64,000 nucleotides of DNA from Eleftheria terrae (GTDB lineage Bacteria > Pseudomonadota > Gammaproteobacteria > Burkholderiales > Burkholderiaceae_C). The DNA lies in contig NZ_CP106951.1 of NCBI RefSeq assembly GCF_030419005.1, positions 1,054,001 through 1,118,000 on the forward strand, read 5' to 3'. Of the stretch, positions 27,101 to 34,653 are shown one piece after another. A model generated the notes under the pieces. That model was not told where the DNA came from. It did no database searches and saw nothing but the letters and a program-made list of their open reading frames with translations. Every line of letters begins with the position of its first letter. Within the stretch, counting starts at the first letter, position 1. Made by a program: the position numbers and the translations under genes.

Positions 27101-27177
27101 AGGCCGACCAACACCAGCAGCAGCGACAGCACGGTCGCGAAGACCGGGCGGCGGACGGACACTTCAGCGAGTTGCAT
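24106..27177 (-). CDS. RND multidrug efflux permease (HAE1 family, inner membrane)
   Basis: A 1023-residue permease with the 12-helix, two-periplasmic-loop layout of the AcrB/MdtB family: first helix after SVRRPVFATVLSLLLVLVG, periplasmic domain about 35-330, central helix block about 335-540, second periplasmic domain, final helices about 850-1000. Proton-relay acidic residues sit in LAIGLVVDDAIVVLEN. It uses the proton gradient to expel hydrophobic or amphiphilic compounds through a tripartite pump. The adaptor gene lies 44 nt upstream. No outer-membrane channel gene is in the window, so a channel encoded elsewhere would be needed. Confidence 0.92.
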   Translation of the reverse strand: MQLAEVSVRRPVFATVLSLLLVLVGLVSFTRLQVREYPRIDEPVVTVRTQLTGASSEVIESTVTKPLEDSIAGIDGVDIITSISRQEESQISVRFKLEKDPDNAAADVRDRVSRVRGRLPEAVEEPVISKVEADASPTLWLAFTTEALSPLQVTDLANRVVKPRLQTVPGVADVVVRGERTQSMRVWLDPDKLAALAVTVQDVEDALRKQNLEVPAGRIEGQQREFSVTAQTDLRTPEQFGEVALRQVNGYTVRLRDVARIEQGAASERSSVRLNGRPAVSLGVVRQATANPLEVAAGVRAMMPRLAEDLPQGVEVQVANDNTIFIDRSVKAVYHTIAEAVVLVALVVFVFLRTLRASIIPLVTIPVSLIGAFSLMALAGFSINTLTLLALVLAIGLVVDDAIVVLENIFRHIEEGLSPFAAAVTGAKEIGFAVVAMTLTLAAVYAPLAFTPGRTGRLFVEFALTLAGAVVVSGFVALTLSPMMCSKLLRHHAAPSRFDRWMERGLVRLTGTYEAALGWSLGRRWVVVAVMAACAAASWALFKTTKSELAPMEDRGTVLVNVNAPDGSTLAYTEKYMREIERLGGQYKEFDRIFVVSGNPSVSQGISFLRTVDWDDRERSAMDLAQALQPKFAGLPGVNAFPITPPSLGQGFRERAVNFVIVTSDSYDNLNQVAQKFLAEMARNPGLVQPDSDLRLNKPEIFIDVDRERAADAGVAVDQIARTIETMLGGRNVTRYKQDADQYDVIVQTEAAGRSRPDDIERLFVRGRDGRMIPLSSLVKVKETVAPRELNHFNQRRSVALTANLAPGYSLGEALAFMDDTASRLLEPGYSTELNGVSREFRSSSGALALVFVLALLFIFLVLAAQFESFVDPFVILLSVPLSMVGALLALKLAGGTLNVYSQIGLITLVGLITKHGILIVEFANQQRQLGEGVFEAVRHAAAMRLRPILMTTGAMVLGALPLALATGAGAESRQQIGWVIVGGMTLGTLLTIFVVPTMYTLFARKSTPGPITTPVAAQATGH

Positions 27178-27221
27178 AGCGCGCTTTCACTCGTGGGGAT
27201 ACAGGCGACATCGAATGCGCC

Positions 27222-28478
27222 TCAAGGCGCCCGGCCGCTGGCCGGCGCCAGGCTCACCCGCGCCGCGGCGCGGGCTTCGCCCTCTTGCCCGTTGGCGGCT
27301 GCCGGTGCGCTGGCGGCGCCGCCCGGCGCCGCCCCCTGGCCCAGCTCGACGATGCGCAGCGGCGCGCCGTCGCGCTGCAAGCGCTGGTGGCCCGCCGTCA
27401 CCACCGTGTCGTCGGCCGCCACGCCCTTCACGATCTCCACCTGGCCCTGCCGGCGTGCGCCGGTCTGCACCTCGACCCGGCGGGCCACCGTGGCGCCCCT
27501 GTCCGGCCCCGGCACCGCCTTGATGACGTATTGCTTGCCGCCCTGCGGCAGCAAGGCCTCCTCCGGCACCACCACCACCCCGTCACGGGTGGACAGGCGG
27601 ATGTCGACGCGAGCGAACATGCCCGGGCGCAGAGCGCCGTCAGGGTTGGCGATGCTCGCTCGCACCAGCACCGAGCGGCCGTCCGCATCGACCTGCGGCT
27701 CCAGCGCCTCCACGCGTGCCTCGAAGCGCCGACCTGGCAAGGCGTCCAGGCTGACCGCGGCGGGCTGACCCGGCCTGAGTTGCGGCAGGTAGCGCTCGGG
27801 CAGCCGGAAGTCCACCAGGATGGTGCCCAGGTCTTCCACGTTCACCAGCTCGGCGCCGGCATTCACATAGTCGCCCACATTGACGGCCCGGATGCCAGCC
27901 ACGCCGTCGAACGGCGCCAGGATGCGCATGCGCGCCAGCTGGGCGCGGGCCAGGGCCAGCTGGGCTTCGGCCACCTGCAGGTTGGCCGCGGTCTGGTCCA
28001 CCGACGCCTGGCTGACGAAGTTCTCCGCCAGCAGCTCGCGGTTGCGCTTGTCGTTGGCACGCGCAATGCTGAGCTGGGCGTCGGCCTGACGCACCTGCGC
28101 CGCCAGCAGCGTCTCGTCGAGCTGCACCAGCAGCTGGCCGCGGCGCACCGGCTGGCCGTCCTTGAAGCCCAGCGCGGCGACCCGCCCGGCCACCTCGGGC
28201 CGCAGCATCACCCCCTGGCGCGAACGCAGGCTGCCAACCGCCTGTGCCTCCTCGCTGAGTGAGGTGGCACGGGCCTTGGCCACCTCGACCGCCACCGGCC
28301 CGGGCCCAGCAGCGTCTGCAGCGCCGGCGCGGCCGGTACCGCCCCCGCGGGATGCGCCCGGCGACACCGTTTCGACAGCAGCCGCCTGCGCGGAGGTGGG
28401 CCGGTTCTGGTACCAGTAGGCGGCAGCGCTGGCCAGCGCCATGCCAACAACCGCCACGGTGGCGTGCAACTTCTTCAT
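27222..28478 (-). CDS. RND efflux periplasmic adaptor (membrane fusion protein)
   Basis: A 418-residue adaptor with an N-terminal membrane anchor or uncleaved signal (MKKLHATVAVVGMALASAAA). The lipoyl/barrel-sandwich half-motifs are at about 90-115 (RPEVAGRVAALGFKDGQPV) and 180-210 (ILAPFDGVAGIRAVNVGD), separated by an alpha-helical hairpin (about 120-175). Beta-barrel and membrane-proximal domains follow, and the tail is Ala-rich. It links the RND pump to an outer-membrane channel. The start at 28478 is set by the signal; the frame opens 20 codons upstream. Co-transcribed with the permease. No regulator gene is adjacent. Confidence 0.9.
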   Translation of the reverse strand: MKKLHATVAVVGMALASAAAYWYQNRPTSAQAAAVETVSPGASRGGGTGRAGAADAAGPGPVAVEVAKARATSLSEEAQAVGSLRSRQGVMLRPEVAGRVAALGFKDGQPVRRGQLLVQLDETLLAAQVRQADAQLSIARANDKRNRELLAENFVSQASVDQTAANLQVAEAQLALARAQLARMRILAPFDGVAGIRAVNVGDYVNAGAELVNVEDLGTILVDFRLPERYLPQLRPGQPAAVSLDALPGRRFEARVEALEPQVDADGRSVLVRASIANPDGALRPGMFARVDIRLSTRDGVVVVPEEALLPQGGKQYVIKAVPGPDRGATVARRVEVQTGARRQGQVEIVKGVAADDTVVTAGHQRLQRDGAPLRIVELGQGAAPGGAASAPAAANGQEGEARAAARVSLAPASGRAP

Positions 28479-28578
28479 TGGGGGTGGTGAAAGCCTCAGC
28501 CATCTCACTGTAACCGGCGCACCACGCCCCCTGTTCACACTTCTTCACACGGCCGGGTGCCGGCCGGGGCGCCGGCCC

Positions 28579-29031
28579 TCAACCGGCGCGCGCCACGCCG
28601 CGGTTGGCCAGCGCATCGGCGCGTTCGTTGCCGGGGTCGCCGGCATGGCCCTTGACCCAGTGCCACTGCACGTGATGCAGCGAGGCCAGCGCATCGAGCC
28701 GCTGCCACAGCTCGGCGTTCTTGACCGGCTTCTTGTCGGCCGTCTTCCAGCCGCGCGTCTTCCAGCCGTGGATCCACTCGGTGATGCCCTTGCGGACGTA
28801 TTCGCTGTCGGTGTAGAGGGCCACCTCGCAGGTGCGCTTCAGGCTGGCCAGTGCTTCGATCACCGCGGTCAGCTCCATGCGGTTGTTGGTGGTCACCGGC
28901 TCGCCACCGAACAATTCCTTCTCATGGCCGTTGGACTGCAGCCAGGCGCCCCAGCCGCCCGGCCCGGGATTGCCCTTGCAGGCGCCATCGGTATAGATCA
29001 CCACCTTGGGTCGCGTTATGCCTGTCGTCAT
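28579..29031 (-). CDS. rnhA: Ribonuclease HI
   Basis: A 150-residue enzyme that cuts RNA in RNA-DNA hybrids during replication and R-loop removal. The four carboxylates are present: Asp15 ([12 protein letters not shown]), Glu53 ([13 protein letters not shown]), Asp75 (LYTDSEYV) and Asp139 ([10 protein letters not shown]). The handle region [20 protein letters not shown] is intact and length is normal. It follows the methyltransferase gene on the same strand by 76 nt, an arrangement common in betaproteobacteria. The usual neighbour dnaQ is not here. Confidence 0.96.
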   Translation of the reverse strand: MTTGITRPKVVIYTDGACKGNPGPGGWGAWLQSNGHEKELFGGEPVTTNNRMELTAVIEALASLKRTCEVALYTDSEYVRKGITEWIHGWKTRGWKTADKKPVKNAELWQRLDALASLHHVQWHWVKGHAGDPGNERADALANRGVARAG

Positions 29032-29107
29032 GAAGCTGAAGATCCGAAAAATGAAAGAAGGGTCGAGGAAGGCGCCAGGACCGCCGGCGCCATCGCGCGC
29101 CGGCCGG

Positions 29108-29917
29108 TCAGCGCCGAGGTTCCGACAGGTCGCGCAGCGGCTGGCGGCGTGATGCGGCCACCGCAGGCGCGCGCTGCTGCGCCTGCTGCCGGCGCTTCCA
29201 GGCCGGGTTGATCAGGCGCATGCCGCGCACCCGTTTGGTGGCCATCAGGAAGTAGGCGGCTCCCAGCACTGGCCACCAGCGCTCGCCGGCCCGCTCCATC
29301 CAGCCGAAGCGCTCCAGCCAGAGCTCGGAGCGCAGCGCAGGCCGCCAGCAGCCGAAGCGGCCGCCTTCGATGTCGAAGCTCAACAGGCGCAGCCAGTCGC
29401 GCAGCCGCCAGTAGCCAATCAGGTCACCGGCCGGCGGCAGGAAGTCGGTGCCCATGCCGAGCCGGGCGCACAGCCCCGCGCTGCGCTGCTGCACACCCCA
29501 CAGGCTGGCCGGGTTGAGGCCGAGGGCCAGCAGCTTGCCCTCCGGCACCAGCACCCGCTCGACTTCACGCAGCGTCTGGTGAGGATCGCGCGACAGCTCC
29601 AGGGTGTGCGGCAGCACCACCAGGTCCAGGCTATGGGTCTCGAAGGGCAGCGCCTCGAAATCCGTCATGACCGCATGCGGCACGCTGCGCGGTACGGCAC
29701 TGGCCGGCGCACCGGCGGCGCTGAGCGCCACCCAGCGGTGCGGCATGCGGTTCTGCGCCAGCGCGTCGAGTTGCGGCAGGCCGAGCTGCACGGCATGGAA
29801 TCCGAACAAATCGCCTACAGTTCGGTCCAACTGCTCCTGCTCCCATGCCAACAAATACCGGCCGGCTGGCGTGAGCAACCACTCATCCAAACTTATAATC
29901 CGCCCGTTTTGCGTCAT
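29108..29917 (-). CDS. SAM-dependent class I methyltransferase
   Basis: A 269-residue protein. The middle contains [42 protein letters not shown] split over about 95-135, the post-I/motif II pattern of UbiE/BioC-like methyltransferases. A C-terminal region with [17 protein letters not shown] and a basic Gln/Ala-rich tail is typical of the proteobacterial family encoded between gloB and rnhA. The substrate is unknown. The start codon at 29917-29915 shares bases with the gloB start on the other strand, so its own promoter must lie within gloB. Codons 7-9 are ATT ATA AGT, unusual here because they form the gloB -10 element. Confidence 0.82.
   Translation of the reverse strand: MTQNGRIISLDEWLLTPAGRYLLAWEQEQLDRTVGDLFGFHAVQLGLPQLDALAQNRMPHRWVALSAAGAPASAVPRSVPHAVMTDFEALPFETHSLDLVVLPHTLELSRDPHQTLREVERVLVPEGKLLALGLNPASLWGVQQRSAGLCARLGMGTDFLPPAGDLIGYWRLRDWLRLLSFDIEGGRFGCWRPALRSELWLERFGWMERAGERWWPVLGAAYFLMATKRVRGMRLINPAWKRRQQAQQRAPAVAASRRQPLRDLSEPRR
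29894..29899 (+). promoter_or_regulatory. Consensus -10 element (TATAAT) for gloB-mltD
   Basis: A perfect TATAAT lies 16 nt before the gloB ATG, inside the first codons of the divergent methyltransferase gene. The -35 region 17 nt upstream (GTGAGC, 29871-29876) matches only partly. A perfect -10 is rare in DNA this GC-rich. Confidence 0.6.
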
Positions 29918-30686
29918 GGAACTGGTTGCCTTACCCGCCTTTGCCGACAACTACATCTGGATGATTCATGAGGGCCAGGAGGCCCTTGTCGTCGATCCAG
30001 GCCAGGCAGCGCCGGTCATTGATGCCCTGGACCGCCGCGGGCTCCAGCTGACCGGCATTCTAGTGACCCACCATCACGCCGACCACGTCGGCGGCCTGGA
30101 AGCGCTTCTCCCTCGTCTGGGGGGGCCCGTATTCGGGCCGGCCGGCGAGGCCCTGCCGGTACACTTCGAGCCGCTGCGGCAAGGCGACCGTGCGATCTGG
30201 CGCGGCCACCAGTTCGAAGTGATCGACGTGCCCGGCCATACCGCCGGGCACATTGCCTACTGGAGCACCGATGTCGGCGACGCGCCGGTGCTGTTCTGCG
30301 GCGACACGCTCTTTTCCGCCGGCTGCGGCCGGCTTTTCGAAGGCACGCCGGCACAGATGTCGGCCTCGCTGGGCAGGCTGGCCGCCTTGCCCGGCACCAC
30401 CCGCGTGTGCTGTGCGCACGAATACACCTTGAGCAACCTGCGCTTCGCTGCCGCGGTCGAACCCGGCAATGCCGACATCGCCGCCCATCGGGCACGCTGC
30501 GAAGCCTGGCGGGCCGAGGGCCGGCCCACCCTGCCCAGCACGCTGGACCAGGAGTCCCGGATCAATCCCTTCCTGCGCTGCGATCAGCCGGCCGTTGTCG
30601 CGGCTGCCCGTGCGCAGGGCGCTGCCGGCGACGACCCGGTGAGCGTGCTGGCCGCCCTCAGACAATGGAAAAACGAATTTCGATGA
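29916..30686 (+). CDS. gloB: Hydroxyacylglutathione hydrolase (glyoxalase II)
   Basis: A 256-residue metallo-beta-lactamase-fold enzyme that hydrolyses S-lactoylglutathione to lactate, the second step of methylglyoxal detoxification. It has the metal-binding THHHADHVGG (His52-His57), PGHTAGHIAYW, FCGDTLFSAGCGRLFEGT, and the C-terminal CCAHEYTLSNLRFA glutathione-site region. Its N-terminus [16 protein letters not shown] aligns with E. coli GloB, confirming ATG 29916. The stop overlaps the mltD ATG (ATGA, 30683-30686). Confidence 0.95.
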   Translation: MELVALPAFADNYIWMIHEGQEALVVDPGQAAPVIDALDRRGLQLTGILVTHHHADHVGGLEALLPRLGGPVFGPAGEALPVHFEPLRQGDRAIWRGHQFEVIDVPGHTAGHIAYWSTDVGDAPVLFCGDTLFSAGCGRLFEGTPAQMSASLGRLAALPGTTRVCCAHEYTLSNLRFAAAVEPGNADIAAHRARCEAWRAEGRPTLPSTLDQESRINPFLRCDQPAVVAAARAQGAAGDDPVSVLAALRQWKNEFR

Positions 30687-32413
30687 AGCCTCTCCTGACA
30701 CGCCCGGGCTGGCTGCTGGCCATGGCGGCCAGCCTGCTCGCCTCGGGTTGCGCCACGGGCCCGCTGCCGTCCGCCAAGACCGCACCGTCGGCGCAGGCCG
30801 CCGCCAGCGCGCCGGCCAACGGCGCCTCCGCCCCCGAACTCGCCAGCAAGCCCAGCGAAGCCGCGCTGAAGGCGCTGGAGCAGGCACGTGACGAGGACGA
30901 CCCGCGCGATGCCGCGGTGATCGTTCCCGACCCCGAAGCCACGCCCACCGGCACCACCGCCAACAGCCCGCCCGGCCCGACGTCGGCCGACATCGTGGTG
31001 TCCGACCTGTGGGTGCGCATCCGCCAGGGGTTCAAGATGCCCGACCTCGAAGGCGAGCTGGTGCACGATCGCGAGCAGTACTACGTCTCGCGGCCCGACT
31101 ACATGCAGCGCATGACCGAGCGGGCCAGCCGCTACCTCTTCCACATCGTCGAGGAAATCGAGTCGCGCGGCATGCCGACCGAGCTGGCCCTGCTGCCCTT
31201 CATCGAAAGCGCCTTCAACCCGCAGGCCATGTCGGTCGCCAAGGCCTCCGGCATGTGGCAGTTCATTCCGTCCACCGGACGCGACTTCGAGCTGACGCAG
31301 AACATGTTCCGCGACGAACGCCGCGACGTGCTCGCCTCCACCCGTGCCGCGCTCGATTACCTGGCCCGGCTGCACGGCATGTTCGGTGACTGGCACCTGG
31401 CGCTGGCCGCCTACAACTGGGGCGAAGGCAGCGTGCAGCGCGCCATCGCGCGCAACCGCAAGGCCGGCCTGCCAACCGACTACCAGAGCCTGCGCATGCC
31501 GGTGGAAACGCGCTACTACGTGCCCAAGCTGCAGGCCATCAAGAACATCATCCACCGGCCGGAGTCCTTCGGCGTCTCGCTGGCCTCGATCGAGAACCAC
31601 CCCTACTTCCTGACCGTGGCCATCCAGCGCGACATGGACGTGGCGGTGGCCGCCAAGCTGGCCGGCATGCCGCGCGACGAATTCCGCGCCCTCAATCCGC
31701 AGATGAACCAGCCGGTGATCCTGGCCGCCGGCACGCCGCACATCCTGCTGCCCTACGACAACGCCCGCAAGTTCATCCGCAACCTGGCCGACCACACCGG
31801 TCCGCTGGCGACCTGGACGGCCTGGGTCGTGCCCAAGACCATGCGCCCGGCCGAGGCCGCCAAGCAGGTCGGCATGAGCGAAGCCGAGCTGCGCGAGGTC
31901 AACAAGATCCCGCCGCTCATGCTGATCAAGGGCGGCTCCACGCTGCTGGTCGAACGCCAGGCGCGCAAGCACCACGAAGACGTCTCGGCCGAGGTGGCCG
32001 ACAACGCCGTCATGTCGCTGGCACCCGACCTGCCGCCCGTGCGCCGCACCGTGGTGCGCGCCGGCGCGCGCGACAGCGTGGCCTCGGTGGCCAAGCGCTA
32101 TGGCGTGAGCGCCGCCCAGGTGGCGAGCTGGAACAAGGTGGGCAGCAGCGCCCGGTTCAAGCGCGGCCAGCAGATCGTGCTGTTCGTGTCACCCAAGCGC
32201 GCCGGCCGCAGCCCGGCCGCCACCCGCCTGGCGGCCCGCCAGGAACAAGCCAGCCCGCGCGCCACCCTGCGCAAGGGCCAGCGCACCGTCGTCGCCTCGA
32301 AGACCGAGCGCAAGCAGGCCGCGAAAGCACCCACGCGGGTCGCCCGCAAGGACGCCGGCAAGGCCTCGGTGCGCACTCAGGGCAAGGGACGGGTCAAGGT
32401 GGCCCGCAACTGA
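30683..32413 (+). CDS. mltD: Membrane-bound lytic murein transglycosylase D
   Basis: A 576-residue lipoprotein: signal peptide and lipobox LLASGC with Cys23, an Ala/Pro/Ser-rich linker to about 100, the lytic transglycosylase domain about 150-300 with catalytic Glu in LLPFIESAFNPQAMS, followed by SGMWQFIPSTGR and LALAAYNWGEGSV. Two LysM-like regions follow (about 375-430 and 455-510), then a highly basic Lys/Arg/Ala tail. It cleaves the glycan backbone of peptidoglycan. ATG 30683 overlaps the gloB stop; an ATG at 30665 would add six residues but spoil the lipoprotein start. The basic tail, about 60 residues, is longer than I expect. Confidence 0.92.
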   Translation: MKPLLTRPGWLLAMAASLLASGCATGPLPSAKTAPSAQAAASAPANGASAPELASKPSEAALKALEQARDEDDPRDAAVIVPDPEATPTGTTANSPPGPTSADIVVSDLWVRIRQGFKMPDLEGELVHDREQYYVSRPDYMQRMTERASRYLFHIVEEIESRGMPTELALLPFIESAFNPQAMSVAKASGMWQFIPSTGRDFELTQNMFRDERRDVLASTRAALDYLARLHGMFGDWHLALAAYNWGEGSVQRAIARNRKAGLPTDYQSLRMPVETRYYVPKLQAIKNIIHRPESFGVSLASIENHPYFLTVAIQRDMDVAVAAKLAGMPRDEFRALNPQMNQPVILAAGTPHILLPYDNARKFIRNLADHTGPLATWTAWVVPKTMRPAEAAKQVGMSEAELREVNKIPPLMLIKGGSTLLVERQARKHHEDVSAEVADNAVMSLAPDLPPVRRTVVRAGARDSVASVAKRYGVSAAQVASWNKVGSSARFKRGQQIVLFVSPKRAGRSPAATRLAARQEQASPRATLRKGQRTVVASKTERKQAAKAPTRVARKDAGKASVRTQGKGRVKVARN

Positions 32414-32444
32414 GCCGCCCTCGACCCCACCACCGGTGGACCTG

Positions 32445-32471
32445 AAGGCCGCGCCAAAAGCGCGGCCTTTT
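32445..32471 (+). terminator. Rho-independent terminator of gloB-mltD
   Basis: AAGGCCGCGC (32445-32454), loop CAAAA, and GCGCGGCCTT (32460-32469) form a perfect 10-bp stem ending in a short T run, 31 nt after the mltD stop. Confidence 0.88.
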
Positions 32472-32557
32472 ACTTGGGCGCATGGCTTCCCTTCCGCCAC
32501 GCTGAGCCTCCTGGGGCCCACGCCCACGCCCACGCCGGCCCCCATGTCCGCGTCCGC

Positions 32558-32653
32558 GTCCACGTCCACGTCCACGTCCACGTCCACGTCCACGTCCACG
32601 TCCACGTCCACGTCCACGTCCACGTCCACGTCCACGTCCACGTCCACGTCCAC
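32558..32653. repeat. Hexanucleotide tandem repeat (GTCCAC) x16
   Basis: Sixteen uninterrupted copies of GTCCAC. It is flanked by degenerate copies that keep the period: GTCCGC x2 (32546-32557) before, GCCCAC x2 (32654-32665) and GTGAAC x2 (32666-32677) after, plus GCCCAC copies near 32516-32533. The graded edges suggest an array that grew by slippage. All six frames stay open because the period is two codons, giving Val-His, Ser-Thr or Asp-Val dipeptide runs. I do not take this as evidence of coding. Confidence 0.95.
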
Positions 32654-32677
32654 GCCCACGCCCACGTGAACGTGAAC

Positions 32678-32917
32678 GGCGCGAGCACGCAAACGCACCA
32701 GACCCCTGCCTGGCCATGGTGCCGGCCCGTGCCCTGGTCGCGCTCGCCGCCCGCACCCTCTCCCTCCACATGCCCCCTGCAGCACGTCCTGCCCGGCATT
32801 CCTGCATTTGCTGACGAATTCGCCTCGCGCCGCCCGGGCCGGCTGCCAGACTGCGGGCTCGCGCAGCCGCGCAGGGTCGCCGACAGGCAGGCACTCACGA
32901 CGAGGCAGGAGGAAAGC
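32678..32917. other. Gene-poor stretch after the hexanucleotide array
   Basis: Non-coding by my reading. It lies between the repeat array and a possible small gene with a strong ribosome-binding site at 32906-32914. No promoter or RNA gene was recognised. Confidence 0.4.
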
Positions 32918-33208
32918 ATGGCAGTTGCACGTCTCTCCACGCACCTGGCGGCGGTGGCCACCGCCGCGCCCTCCTCATCGCAGCGCCCGAGCGGCCCGCC
33001 CTTCCCCACGAGTCGCTGCTTCCTGCGTCCAGCCGCATTCGATCCGCATGCCCTCCCGCTGACGGCAGCCGCTGCGATCCGTCCGCGCGATCACGGCCCC
33101 TGCCCTGTGCGCACCGGCCTTGCGCCGCCGCAGGCCCGCCCCCCTTGCCTCAGCACCGCGGCCGCCCCACAGCCGCCGCGGCACGTCGCCACTGCAGGTG
33201 CAGCCTGA
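32918..33208 (+). CDS. Possible small hypothetical protein (Ala/Pro-rich)
   Basis: An ATG at 32918 follows a near-perfect ribosome-binding site (AGGAGGAAAGC, 32907-32917). The 96-residue product starts MAVARLSTHLAAVATAAP and is rich in Ala, Pro, Ser and Arg, with no hydrophobic segment or domain I recognise. Only the strong initiation site supports it; composition is what random high-GC sequence would give. It could be a decayed or lineage-specific gene. Confidence 0.3.
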   Translation: MAVARLSTHLAAVATAAPSSSQRPSGPPFPTSRCFLRPAAFDPHALPLTAAAAIRPRDHGPCPVRTGLAPPQARPPCLSTAAAPQPPRHVATAGAA

Positions 33209-33309
33209 ACCCCGGGCTGTGCCGGTAGTCGGCGCCCGGGCAGGGGCCGGTCGTCGCCCACGAGGCGGCGCGCCGGCGCCGGGCGCCGTCACTCAACCAG
33301 GAAACTCGA

Positions 33310-34593
33310 ATGAAGATGACCTGTTGTGATCCCCGCCCGTCCCGCCGCTGGCTGCGATGCGGCGCTGCCCTGGTACTCGGGCTGTCGGCCTCCTGGGCCA
33401 GCGCCGGCTACTTCCAGTGGGATGTCGTCGAACTGCCGGCATCCTCCGGCGCCGCGTGCGGCAATGGCACGCCCTATCGCTTCTTCCTCAACCGCACCCC
33501 CTTCACCCGCAACACGGTGGTGATGTACGAAGGCGGCGGTGCCTGCTGGGACCAGGCCTCCTGCCTCGGCCAGGGCAGCCTGAGCGCCACCAACCCGGAC
33601 GGCGTCCCGGCCGACTACCTTGAGCGGCTCAGCGCCGCTGCCTTCGGCCTCATCACCCCTTTCACCGCCCGCGCCCATCCCTTCAACCAGGTCGCCACCC
33701 AGAGCTGGAACATCGTCTACCTGCCCTATTGCACCGGCGACGTCCACACCGGCAATGCGGTGCAGGTGTACAGCGACAGCAATCCGGCCGAGCCCCGCGT
33801 GGAGCACCACCGCGGGCAGGCGAATGTCACTGGCGCCGCACGCTGGCTGCGCGAGCACATCGGGCGCCCTGACGAGCTGCTGCTGACCGGCTTCTCGGCC
33901 GGCGGCGCCGGCTCGATGGGCACCTACCCGCTGGTGCGTGACATCCTGCAGCCCGGCCGCTCCTCGCTGCTGTCGGACTCCGGCCCGCTGTTTCCGGCCC
34001 GGCGCGGCGCCACGCCGGCGCAGGCGCCGTCGCTGCCGCTGCACAACCGCATCCGGGACGCCTGGGGCCTGGACCGTCCGGGCAGCCTCCTCGACGCCTT
34101 CGCCGATCGCCCGGGGCTGGACCGGGAGAACCTCGGCAGCGTGGCCAATGCGCTGGCCTTGAGCTATCCCGAGGACCGCTTCAGCTATGTGCTGTTCCAG
34201 GAGGATGGCATCTACTCGGCCTTCAGCTACGCGAAGTTCCATCCCGACATCATCGGCGCGCCGGACGAGCCCACCCGCCGCAAGCTGATCAACCAGCGCT
34301 GGCGGCAGGACATCTCGCAATGGCTGCCGGTACTGGGCCAGCACGACAACGTGGGTTGGCACGTGCCCTTCTGGCGCTCCTTCAACGACGCGCACTGCCT
34401 GACCATCGTCGACTTCTCGGGCACCGGCATCGAGGAGAGCGGCATCGCCGACCTGTCGCCGGTGGTGGAGAACGTCCTGCAGCGCCAGGCGCCGCCGATG
34501 CGCCATGTCGAGGCCGACCAGTCGTCCGACTATGCGCGCCCCGTCAATCCCATCCAGTCGCTGGTGAGCTTCCTGCGCTGGCTGTTTGGTTGA
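33310..34593 (+). CDS. Secreted pectin acetylesterase-family hydrolase
   Basis: A 427-residue precursor with a signal peptide (about 1-32, ASWASA) followed by the alpha/beta-hydrolase layout of the PAE/Notum family: VVMYEGGGACWD (oxyanion region, about 70-81), NIVYLPYCTGDVHTGN, and the nucleophile elbow TGFSAGGAGSMGTYP with Ser196. The candidate acid-His pair would lie near the late GWHVPFWRSFNDAHC region. Known relatives remove acetyl groups from pectin or other acyl esters; the substrate here is undetermined. Cysteines at 48, 79, 85 and 141 suggest disulfides. It is a single gene, the third secreted polysaccharide-type enzyme of the window. Confidence 0.78.
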   Translation: MKMTCCDPRPSRRWLRCGAALVLGLSASWASAGYFQWDVVELPASSGAACGNGTPYRFFLNRTPFTRNTVVMYEGGGACWDQASCLGQGSLSATNPDGVPADYLERLSAAAFGLITPFTARAHPFNQVATQSWNIVYLPYCTGDVHTGNAVQVYSDSNPAEPRVEHHRGQANVTGAARWLREHIGRPDELLLTGFSAGGAGSMGTYPLVRDILQPGRSSLLSDSGPLFPARRGATPAQAPSLPLHNRIRDAWGLDRPGSLLDAFADRPGLDRENLGSVANALALSYPEDRFSYVLFQEDGIYSAFSYAKFHPDIIGAPDEPTRRKLINQRWRQDISQWLPVLGQHDNVGWHVPFWRSFNDAHCLTIVDFSGTGIEESGIADLSPVVENVLQRQAPPMRHVEADQSSDYARPVNPIQSLVSFLRWLFG

Positions 34594-34630
34594 GCGCCTG
34601 AGCGGCTGAACCGCAAGGCCGCTCGAGCGC
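34594..34630. terminator. Possible bidirectional terminator hairpin
   Basis: GCGC-CT-GAGCGGC (34594-34606) pairs with GCCGCTC-GA-GCGC (34618-34630) with a 2x2 internal loop. It lies between two convergent genes. No T tract, so low confidence. Confidence 0.35.
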
Positions 34631-34653
34631 CGGGCGGCCAGGCACCGCCGGGG

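Noticed and set aside
25702..27768. Long plus-strand frame opposite the RND efflux permease
   Set aside because: His/Gln/Arg-rich translation without domains, antisense to a clear permease.
32516..32677. Tandem repeat considered as a CRISPR array
   Set aside because: The 6-nt unit is contiguous with no spacers, and no cas genes are present.
32189..32944. Minus-strand frame with a long Asp-Val repeat
   Set aside because: All six frames stay open because the repeat is two codons long. The minus frame also overlaps the end of mltD and has no ribosome-binding site.
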